Source: Lunularia cruciata (lineage: Eukaryota > Streptophyta > Marchantiopsida > Lunulariales > Lunulariaceae). From it: 64,000 nucleotides of DNA. Shown one piece after another: positions 1-9,800 of the stretch. The DNA lies in the NCBI GenBank assembly GCA_948567375.1, contig OX419759.1, forward strand, positions 11,252,744 through 11,316,743, in the 5' to 3' direction. The number at the start of each line of letters is the position of its first letter. The first letter of the stretch is position 1. Below the pieces are notes generated by a model. That model had not been told where the DNA came from, did not search any database, and saw only the letters and a list, made by a program, of their open reading frames with translations. The position numbers and the translations under genes are program-made.

Positions 1-22
1 GAACAGACTCGTAATTCAGTAC

Positions 23-254
23 CTATGAATCTCCATTGAAATGCCTGTACAATTTTGAAGAGAGGACTGCCCGTATGGAACTTCTCCGACAGTTCACGGA
101 TGTATAGAAGTCGTGGGACCTGGGGTGCCCGGTTATTGGATGTCCACACATTTTGCCATGTCGCGAGTATTTTCCTTGTGAGAAAGTTATTTTTGACTCG
201 AAGTTCTTTCACTCTCTGAGCAAGTAGTTTCGTTCGCAGGAAGGAAGAAAGGTC
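23..254 (-). CDS. Probable exon of an unrecognised gene (left copy)
   Basis: A 232-bp open stretch is bounded by a plausible acceptor (gtttgtag before position 254) and donor (ATAG|gtactg at 22/23). It encodes a basic, helical-looking peptide containing KNNFLTRKILATWQNVW and PRLLYIRELSEKFH. The same exon is at 61910-62141 with only a few substitutions. I do not recognise the family. The splice borders are inferred from consensus only. Confidence 0.3.
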
Positions 255-1242
255 CTACAAACAGCAGAACCTACAAGAAAACTTACATCGTATTGTATAG
301 ACACTGCCACGGATCGATCTGCTCCAAGGCATACCTGACCACGTGCACCAAAACGGAAGTGTGCTAAACGAAGTTGCAGATTGATCTTCGCTTGCTGTTT
401 CGGCCACTCCACCAAAGCTGGCGGATAATTCATCAGCGGGGTTTCAAGATCCTGGAATTGGCTGAGGCAGACAAATGCAGTGAGAACGGCTCCTGATATC
501 TGACGTTGTTGTGATCTTCTCTCAGTCCTTTACCATCTCCTCAGGAATTCCAGCATCTTCTAAATTTTTCCATCACTATCTCCAATTCATGTTGACTTGA
601 TCGGTCACATTCATTCCCGCCATACCACTACCCGGGTAGCCCAAATTCCACTGTCTCACTATGATAAGCGATCCATTCATTTCCAGGAGCTTTGTTACAG
701 AGTGAGTAGGTGCCATAAGGATCATGCGGAGAGGTGCTGGTGCGCTAAATCCTTTCCTGAGTTCAAAACGTTCTGGAGTCCAGTCGCTTACTTACTCACT
801 GCAGCAACTTTTCACAGCTCTTCCCTTCTTCAACCCCATTTTTCTTTCCCGGCAACGACGGGACACATGAATCCATGTTCCATACTTTCACATGATTTTC
901 GGCCTCCTGCATTGTCCCTCTCAATCTGTACATTTCTCGCTTGGCATTTACTTATGCTTCCATCTTTGATTCATTACCCTGAAGCTTGTACATACTTGCG
1001 TCTCCCGTTCCACAACTCCACATGCAGACTTAGTCTTCTCTGATCCATCAAACAAATGAGTCCCTTGTCCTTCAATCAATCTTCTGGACAAAGCAGGTCT
1101 CTGCTTCCACCGGAAAGGAAGACAGATTGCAAAGGACAGTCCTCATTTCTGTGATGGATCGATCGTTGATGAGGATATTTCCGAGAACTATGGCTGGACC
1201 ACTCGGCTTCTCAATTACCAGCCCTTGTGGATTCCACCGGCT

Positions 1243-1605
1243 TTAAGATCCGCAAGATCCTCCTGTTGAGTGAGAAAATGCAACAGTCGGTCCCACAGAC
1301 CATTCATGGGGAAGTTGATCTTGACTCTGTTCCACCATATTTGATGCCCCAGCCAAAGAATGGTGCGGAGTTGAGATCCTAACCGGCCTACTTTCGTTCA
1401 GGCAAAAAACGATGGTCATATTTATTGATTGACTGAACTGAGCTCCTTCTCCACTTGATCCATATCCACCTTGTCTGAATGCAAATGGGTATAAACAGCC
1501 ACTGAAACCAGTGGATTTCCATAGGAGAAACGTCCTGCAAAGTGAAAGGAAATGAAGTTCATTTCCCCGGTGGATCCAGCGTGGACGAGGTAGCCTAGGA
1601 TCCAC
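1243..1605 (-). pseudogene. Gene fragment interrupted by a stop that its twin lacks
   Basis: The minus strand is open from about 1605 to a TAA just below position 1247. In the right copy (62959-63492) the same frame reads through because the codon is TAC. The peptide includes STGFSGCLYPFAFRQGGYG and HEWSVGPTVAFSHSTGGS and is not one I recognise. An acceptor-like cag precedes the open stretch on the minus strand. It may be an exon of the same unknown gene as 23-254, but the linkage is unproven. Confidence 0.3.
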
Positions 1606-2113
1606 TATTCATTCTCAGTGATTGAATAGTTTGTAATTACTGTACAGAAGTAGCTCAGAAAAGCATCAAGCAACAACATTCAGCTATTGCTACATAAGAC
1701 TTAAATTCGATGTAAATTTCTACTTGACTCCACAAAGGCTAAAATAACAGTTGGATACCTGCGCTATGCATAGGGCCAAATTCCTGTAGTCAATTTATAT
1801 TGCAATGCTTGGCTACGCTACCATTGACCATCTGAAGTGTTCTTTAACTTCATCTCTCCAACGAGCAATTGCTCGGAAGAATCATACATCCTTTCTCATC
1901 GTGGATCTAAACCTCTCGAGCTCAATTCTCCGTCTCCCATCCCCGTCGATTCTCGAGTCGTGTAGAATGCCCTCCAGTTTCCATAATGTTTCATACAATC
2001 GGCACCATATTACAACTCTTGATAGAGTATCTGGTTCCCGCCCGGGAGAATAGCATGCTCTCGATACTCAACGCAGGGTAAGGGAAATTCAATGGAGAGT
2101 ATATGCCCGTGAA

Positions 2114-4469
2114 TGGATCTCTTAAGTGGGCCTGGTGCTGATGCAGATGATAAAACCTGAGCAATAATGCGAGTGCAATTTGTGAAGAGATTCATAATAT
2201 TGAGTTGACGTAAGCTTTTTCCTGTCCGGTTTCGTCCGTCTATGCTAGATTTGGCTCCCGATGTAGGTTTATGTACAGCACACTCGCTACAAAAGCCAGC
2301 AATCCAAGAGGAACGTAAAAGAAAAGGAAAATAGAAGTAGACGGGGGTGTTATCAGCAAAGCAGCTGACAAAATAGGAAATTCTTGAAGTTCTCTTTTTC
2401 CTCTGAAATATGGCATCGATTACCACATGTACATACTAAAAGTTCTCTTGCATCGGGGGCCGGAAGGAGTATAATCAGTTCAGTGAATGAAATTATAAAA
2501 AGCTTCTGAAAAGTTCTACGAATTTGAATTCCTTGAATCGGATTAAATACGCACAAACAATACGCTTGTAATCAATTCGTTGCCGATCGCGTACTGAAAT
2601 TGTATTACGGGATGATGCACTCAGTGCACTGGACGTACTCAACGTCTAAGTTCGCTTCAGAGGACTGTATTGTTCAATTGTGGATTCAAGTGCATAGTTC
2701 TACCATCATGATTTCCTACATCCAATTTGTTGTTCGGGTAAAGTTTATCAGATTTTGGACCTTTCGGAAATGAATGTTTCAACATGTAAAAATAGTGTTG
2801 GATTCTTTGAATGATCCATCCCCACAGCAGATACCATAAGTAGTTTCCTTATCTTGCTTGGGAGGAAAAGGCGACCGCGTAGGATAACAAGAAATGGGAA
2901 GACCTCATCGAGCGGAACAAGGATAAAACATGACAGGTAAAGTTGGGCTAAGCCCCAATAGTATCGGTATTACAACTCTGCCCTACTCTTGCTTCTGGGT
3001 CCTCACTTCCATTTGCGCTTTTGCTTGGGTTGCCTGCAACCCAAGCGTGAGTGTGTAACCTGGCGTTGTCTGTATAGATAGTAAACAAAGTGCATGGCAC
3101 GTCCACCCAAACACAGTCTCAAAATCGATCTATTGAGCGGAGTAAGAATGAACCGCTGAGATAGTGTGCAGAGCTCAGCGTGAGGCGGGTAACAGAGTAT
3201 TCATCGTCTCCCACCCGCTTTGTGAAGTCAAGGGATAACGTTCTTGAGTGTGATAGGGCAAAATTTCTCTGGGATCATCTCCTGGCAACAATTCTGTGAA
3301 TTCATTGTCTCAGGATGGAATGGTACCGGCCTTAGTTTGGGAGATTCAAAGTGACTTTATTTGCTCCCGTAAAATCCAATATAGGAAAGAAAACTGTGGC
3401 ACGGACGAGCAAGAAATGTCTAGGAGCTCAAATGAACTCCGAATCCGGTTAAGGCAGGTCCTTATTGTGAAGGCGTCCCTGGGTTTTCTCTTTTACTAGT
3501 TCTTTGCCCAGTTCTCCCTTTTGCCCATCGATAATATGCAGGTCCACATTTTTTCAGTCTTCACATCATTCATTCACTCAACATAGTAATGGCCCTAAAC
3601 TCGCTCCTTTAGCGCCCCCTCTCTCCGGGTATTTCTTTACTTGTCGAATTTGCGACCATCAGTTCTACAGTGTTTAGAATTGCTCCATGTCATCTGCTTA
3701 CAATTCACTGATCTGCTTCTGGCATCTCTATCATCCGTTGTTGATGCCAGCCACAGAGCCGTTATTTCATCTTCTAGATGGCCATGCACACTAGCTCCTC
3801 ATTTAATATAGACTATTGCTGATCATTCCCACGTGATATTGATGCGAGTTGTGCCACAGGGGCCATCTTCTCTAGTTCGCTTCCTCCCTTATTGAACTGA
3901 TTCTGCCTTTGACGTATTTCGGCACACTATCAGCTACCTATTGTCCTTCATATCTGCTTCCACCCCCATGCCCCAGTATTTTGGCTGACACTTTTTCTCG
4001 TCCAGGGGTGTACCTGCTCGGCCCCGCCACCAGCTCCCGCTCCAGCTGTATCATGCCTATTTAACAACTCACTTTATTAGGTCGCAACCCATTGGAAATC
4101 AAACCTTACCTGTTGGATCCAGTAGCCGCACAACAACTCCTAAAAGAAGCACAGATGGGTGGACCTCGTATTGGGCTCTTTCAGAAGTAATATCAGTTTT
4201 CATCTGGATGTTAGGTAGATTAACAAATGATCCACTGTCAATATCTTATGTTAACAACGTATTAAAATTTTATGCATCTACTGCCTCCGATTGCTTCTAG
4301 TGTTCATAAACCTCACACTTTCATGCTTCCACTTTTGTAGATCTCTTGGCTTCTCTGTTTAGTGTACCTACTATTGAGCAACTTGTACTCCGCTTCCAGA
4401 AAATGATGACCTCCAGCAAAAGCTAGATCATCTTACCATTGCCCAAAACTCCTGATATGGTTGCAACAA
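2114..4469. other. No confident gene; unique AT-rich sequence
   Basis: I see only short open frames without recognisable domains. One dispersed repeat motif lies at 2869-2925 (separate entry). A minus-strand frame at 2010-2426 runs into the left repeat but has no clear start or family. Nothing else can be supported. Confidence 0.5.
2869..2925. repeat. Dispersed short motif GGCGACCRCRTAGGATAA...
   Basis: The stretch ggcgaccgcgtaggataac followed by gggaagacctcatc recurs, with changes, near 44868-44930, 46525-46575, 47950-48000, 55848-55900 and 59712-59755. The 2869 and 44868 copies share further downstream similarity (aaggataaaa, then a gtaaa.ttggg.taa stretch). I see no open frame, terminal inverted repeats or pol III boxes that would name it. 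Confidence 0.6.
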
Positions 4470-4640
4470 TGGATGATTGAAGTTCCAGGTCATAGTAAGG
4501 TCCCCGCAACTTTATGACAGTCCTCCATTCTCGAAGTCTGCAGGTGAAAGAGTTGCCCAAATGACTCCGGCAGTCAGTACAGTTCTTCACACCAGAAGTT
4601 GGCTCATTAACCTTCTAAAACTCTCCCGAATGAGCTGCAA
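4470..4640 (-). pseudogene. Decayed LRR-unit relic downstream of the NLR gene
   Basis: On the minus strand this segment aligns loosely, with gaps, to the 144-bp LRR unit of the neighbouring receptor. Landmarks shared with that unit (plus strand) are ttcttcacaccag, ctccggcag and tttggct...ccttc.aaact. The reading frame is broken by stops. It is most simply a degenerate extra LRR unit or an old duplicate of the 3' end of the receptor gene. Confidence 0.6.
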
Positions 4641-4746
4641 CTTATTATTGTACAAGATTCTTAGAATTCAAACGGAATTCCAAAATCAAGTAGGCAGTAA
4701 CCAAAATTTTCAAAACGTATCTAATCGTAGCTGTCTACACATCAAT

Positions 4747-4875
4747 TATAAAATATAAAGAGTACTAAAAGATACTCATTTCTGCAGATTTCCTCTTATT
4801 ATAGATCTAGTCACATGAAATGAAGAATGGATTACCAGCATGTTAGTATGCAAGTCTAAACCATGGAACACTCCG
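4747..4875. repeat. Direct repeat, copy 1 of 2 (about 130 bp)
   Basis: The segment starting aaaatataaagagtactaaa and ending near tggaacac recurs at about 5178-5300 with scattered substitutions. Together with the LRR relic at 4470-4640, it suggests that the 3' end of the NLR gene was duplicated locally and then decayed. Confidence 0.8.
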
Positions 4876-5177
4876 TGCTGCTTGGCTTACCTCTCTTGAT
4901 TAAGCCAAGCTCTTGATTGAAGTCGTGTCCGGTCAAGAAGGGGCCGCCCAGCCCTTAACGCCTGCTCATTCCTTCTTACCCAGCCGCTAGCATCTCCATG
5001 GTGTTTTGAAACTCTAAACTCCAATGAAAACACGTTTTTGCTCAATATTTGCAAAATGGTTGGCATAGAGACTATACATTCTCGGGTTTCTTGCAAACAG
5101 TTTTTGGTTTCATTCTGTACCTGAACCATTGGTGTTGAAAACTGTCATGATATTTATGTCAAGTAACACATCATTCA

Positions 5178-5300
5178 CAAAATATAAAGAGTACTAAAAG
5201 ATACTCATTTCTGCAGATTTCCTCTTATTGTAGATCTAGTCACATGAAATGTAGAAAGGATTACCTGCACGTTATGAAAGTTCTAAACTGTGGAACACAC
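5178..5300. repeat. Direct repeat, copy 2 of 2 (about 130 bp)
   Basis: Partner of 4747-4875. This copy abuts the 3' end of the LRR array, so the repeat marks the sequence that normally follows the last LRR unit. The 4747 copy likewise follows the decayed LRR relic on its minus-strand downstream side. Confidence 0.8.
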
Positions 5301-5347
5301 GGCCGGAGTTCTTCACACCCGGTCAAATCTAGTTTCTCCAATTTGGC

Positions 5348-6861
5348 TCACCTTCCTAAACTGTCGGGAAGGCCCTGCAACGTTTTGCACTCCCAAATGT
5401 CCAAAGCCTGCAACAGAGTAAGTTCCCCAAGGGAATCCGGCAGCGATCGGAGTTCTTTACACCAGCCCAACGCTAGTTTCTCCAATTTGGCTAACCTTCC
5501 TAAACTGTCGGGAAGGCCCTGCAACGTTTTGCACCCCCAAATGCTCAAATCCTGCAACAGAGTAAGTTCCCCAAGGGAATCCGGCAGCGATCGGAGTTCT
5601 TTACACCAGCCCAACGCTAGTTTCTCCAATTTGGCTAACCTTCCTAAACTGTCGGGAAGGCCCTGCAACGTTTTGCACCCCCAAATGCTCAAATCCTGCA
5701 ACAGAGTAAGTTCCCCAAGGGAATCCAGCAGCGATCGGAGTTCTTCACACCAGCTCAAAACTAGTTTCTCCAATTTGGCTAACCTTCCTAAACTGTCGGG
5801 AAGGCCCTGCAACGTTTTGCACTCCGCAATTGTCAAATCCTGCAACAGAGTAAGTTCCCCAAGGGAATCCGGCAGCGATCGGAGTTCTTCACACCCGATC
5901 AAATCTAGTTTCTCCAATTTGGCTAACCTTCCTAAACTGTCGGGAAGGCCCTGCAACGTTTTGCACTCCCAAATTCTGAAATGCTGCAACAGAGTAAGTT
6001 CCCCAAGGGAATCCGGCAGCGATCGGAGTTCTTCACATTTGACCAACGCTAGTTTCTCCAATTTGGCTAACCTTCCTAAACTGTCGGGAAGGTCCTGCAA
6101 CGTTTTGCACTCCGAAATGTTCAAATCCTGCAACAGAGTAAGTTCCCCAAGGGAATCCGGCAGCGATCGGAGTTCTTCACATTTGACCAACGCTAGTTTC
6201 TCCAATTTGGCTAACCTTCCTAAACTGTCGGGAAGGTCCTGCAACGTTTTGCACCACGAAATGTTCAAATCCTGCAACAGAGTAAGTTCCCCAAGGGAAT
6301 CCGGCAGCGATCGGAGTTCTTCACACCCGGTCAAATCTAGTTTCTCCAATTTGGCTAACCTTCCTAAACTGTCGGGAAGGCCCTGCAACGTTTTGCACCA
6401 TGAAATGTGCAAATCCTGCAACAGAGGAAGTTCCCCAAGGGAATCCGGCAGCGATCGGAGTTCTTCACACCCGGTCAAATCTAGTTTCTCCAATTTGGCT
6501 AACCTTCCTAAACTGTCGGGAAGGCCCTGCAACGTTTTGCACCCCCAAATTTTCAACTCCTGCAAGAGAGTAAGTTCCCCAAGGGAATCCGGCAGCGATC
6601 GGAGTCCTTCACACCAGCTCAAATCTAGTTTCTCCAATTTGGCTAACCTTCCTAAACTGTCGGGAAGGCCCTGCAACTTGCACCTCTGAATTTGCAAATC
6701 CTGCAAGAGAGTAAGTTGCCAAAGGGAATCGATCCATCGGAGTTCTTTACACCAGGACAACTCCAGTTTCTTCAATTTGGGTAACCTGGGTAAGCCCGCC
6801 AACTTATCACAATCGTCAATTGTCAAATCCTGCAATTTACCAAGTTGGCCAAATGAAAGCC
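5348..6861 (-). CDS. HNL exon 6: homogenised LRR array
   Basis: About 504 codons. It begins GLSFGQLGKLQDLTIDDCDK. After two less regular repeats come ten copies of LPDSLGRLAKLEKL alternating with LPDSLGELTLLQ, each pair being 48 residues (144 bp). The variable residues cluster around the predicted beta-strand face just before Cys (for example SIWGC, NISEC, RIWEC, TIAEC and LSWC, LTGC, LVKC, LGWC). This is the surface expected to contact a ligand. The frame ends in TGA (5348-5350) inside the tenth unit. Confidence 0.88.
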
Positions 6862-9800
6862 CTGAAAGTGAGAAATGTGTCCAAATAAATCTCACTAGGA
6901 TTGATTTTCTGGACTGAAAGAATACTCAATTAGTCCACCTTTGTTGAGAAGTGATTGCAGTCTTCTTTGCTGGAAGTTTACTAAGTTTACTGACCTCATT
7001 CTCGGTAACGGCTTCCTCCCTTCCACTTCCACTGTGTTGCTCTGTTGAATTGATTATATCATCCGTACTTGAACAAATGGATTTCAAGTGGCTTCCTTCG
7101 GTAGGACTTGGGTCATCGAACGAAGCCGCCAAGGGACCATCAACTGCCAGAATGATCAAATCCTTGTTCGTCGAACTCTTTAATACAGTTTTAGAACGTT
7201 GCCAAGCTGTCCACCGGAGCATGAGCAGACCCGGTGGCAACTGGAAATGACCTTCTCGACACCGCTTGCACGCTGCATCTGAGTAAGTCCAGTCCCTCAC
7301 TATCAGGTAACGAAGGTTTGTAAGTTGCGACACAACGCTCCACGCCTCTCTCATTTCGCAAGGTCTGCCGTCTTCACAACACTCCTCGTCGCTAAGATCC
7401 GGAACTAACGATTCGCTGTACTTTCTCCGGCTAGCCTTCGTTTCTATCGCGTATGCACCCCCATTTTCCAATCCTCGAGCTCCCTTCAATCATGTAAACA
7501 AGAGGAATATGGTTCAAATACGTGTGGTATGCTCCAACTTGCACAACCCCATGTCTAAGCTATCAAATAGGCATACAAGGAGAACCATAACCAAAGCATT
7601 CTGAACTAAGCTGAAGCTAAATTTGAGAGAAAAAGGAAGCAGCTCCACAGCTAGCAAGAACAAGTGGCATGGCGTGAGTCAAGTCTATTAACATCCGGCC
7701 TTCTCATATCACAGTGTTCAGAAACTGATTTTGAAACAAACAATATCACAAGCTGCCCTATCCAAAAGTTCATAGTCATCATGTTTCAGTACCTACAAGG
7801 AATCTAAATGTCAGGGGAAAGTGAAAATTGAGGGATGTACGAAATCTACATCTGCAAGTGAATGCTGGGGGAATACTGCAATATATCCATGTGCTGACCA
7901 CTCCATTGGTTAGAAACATAAAGGCGTGTACACAAAGGAGGAGTGAGGAGTCGCAATCGTCCACGGCTAAAGCATGATGCTGTCCTGCACCAGAAATGAG
8001 AGCACATACATTCTGTGGCTAGATCTTTAGAAACGGCACTCGCATTTCAATGAAACAAGAGGAACAAGTCCGTAGAGGAACTTGACACACACCTTGATGC
8101 CACCATCGATTGGCAATGTCGTTATTCTGCGTTTCTCCTTTGCAATGACTCTGGCTAAATTCCTGAGATGCTCGTGTACTTGAGGTACAAAAGGCACGTC
8201 ACGGAACGAGCTTGCTGTATCATGATCATGGACAAGAGACCTTGCGACCAGAGTTTCCCAAATAGTGCGTGCGTTACTGTACAGTTTTGACCAAACCAAC
8301 ATAACTTGTTCAAAAGTAAACCCTGCAATGTCCTGGAGAGAAGAGTCAACATTGTGTCGGAGTCCAAAATGCTTGGGGCTATCCGAAAATATGCATGCGG
8401 CATCCAGAAATATTTCTAGCTCTTCTGCGCAAAGCCCATCAGTACTAACCCTTAGCTTAGCCCATATCTGCTTGTCAAAATTACCGGTGCGGCTTACTGC
8501 TTGCAGGGCTCCGGGTATCTCTTCCCATCTCTTCCTTTCCGCAGTCCCTCTAAGTAGCCTTCCAATCACCTCTAGGGTGAGAGGCAATCCATCGCATTCC
8601 TTCACTATATCTCCCACAATCTCCTTCAAGGCTTCCAGAGGTTCCCTTTTGTTGTCGAAAGCATGTGATATAAACAGTTTTCTTGCATTTTCCGGCCGTA
8701 AAGTTGATACATCACAAACATACTTGTCGCAATCGTCTAGCATGTTGAAAAGTTCCTTATCTCGACTTGTGACGATGAAACAACTTCCTTCCACATCATG
8801 CTCTACAGCTATATCCCTTAAGAGCTCTATATGATGTTGTCTGTCAACATCATCAAAGATAAAAAGGATTCTTTTTCCTCTCATCTTACCCCATGTATCT
8901 TCTTTGTACTCGCCTTCAAAAGAAGGACTTATATGTGCCCAGATTTCTCGCTTGAGACATCTTTTATCACCTTGAATATTTTTTACTTCTTGTACAAAAC
9001 AAACGTACTCAAACTGATCGTTGATCTCGTTGAAGATCAAATTTGCAATGGTGGTTTTCCCAACTCCTCCCATGCCAAAAATTCCAATAAAACGACGTTT
9101 CCGACCAATCTCTGCAAGAATTGACTTCATAAGGGACTCTGTACCCACGACCTCCCTGGGAATCCGCTTCTTCAGAGCTGCATGATCATGTGAAACACTT
9201 CTTTGTTCCTGCATACAGGTAGAAAGCAAGTCGAAGGTCCGAGGTGTATAAATCTTCGGAATTTCCCGATATGGACGAAATCATGAATTTGGAGGAAGAA
9301 ATGTGGAAGAGCATAGTTACTGGATACACGATTGTATGATGATATGTTTTGGTAATATATTCAAGATTACCTTGACTTTGCCTTTTACGCGATCAATCAA
9401 TTTGAGTAAGCATTGGAACATGCTGGAACTCTCTCTCTCTGCCCTACACAGAGAAATATGATCTGCAGCTACCATGATGAAGTTCTCTCCCAACCGCGCA
9501 GATGCTTCCTCTACAATGATCATGCTCGCTATTTCACCAGGGGCCTGCGTAGATTCAAATCATGAATGCATCTTCATGAGCTTTATTAATTAGAACCCAA
9601 GAACGCATCACGTGACTACATGTTTTATTCAGGAAATGACTTGCGTAATCAAACTAAACATCAATCTGAACAACAAAAGACCAATGCCCTTGATATTTAC
9701 AGAACAGTTAGACCTCATGGAGAATATAATAACATTTGTCCAATATGCGCACCCGTTTGCGTTAAGGTGAAAGCTTCACGGTAGTTTATTTTATTTACCC

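Larger units (their letters stand above)
1..2113. repeat. Left copy of a long direct repeat (partner 61888-64000)
   Basis: Every base aligns without a gap to 61888-64000 (constant offset 61,887). I counted about 16 substitutions by eye, so identity is roughly 99%. The repeat starts before the window and continues past its end, so its full length is unknown. It contains gene-like minus-strand fragments (23-254 and 1072-1605) that I cannot assign to a family. It is not an LTR pair of any element seen here, because the ends lack TG/CA structure and the interval holds unrelated genes and elements. Confidence 0.95.

Noticed and set aside
597-1043. A 148-codon plus-strand frame (and its twin at 62484-62930)
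   Set aside because: It starts at TTG, not ATG, has no recognisable domain, and the better protein-like frames in the repeat are on the minus strand.
5244-6689. A 481-codon open frame on the plus strand across the LRR array
   Set aside because: It is the antisense shadow of the 144-bp LRR repeats. Because the unit length is a multiple of three, an open antisense frame repeats with it. The minus-strand product is a clear LRR domain.
5352-6690. CRISPR-like regular repeats
   Set aside because: The 144-bp units have no spacers and code for LRRs in a eukaryotic gene.
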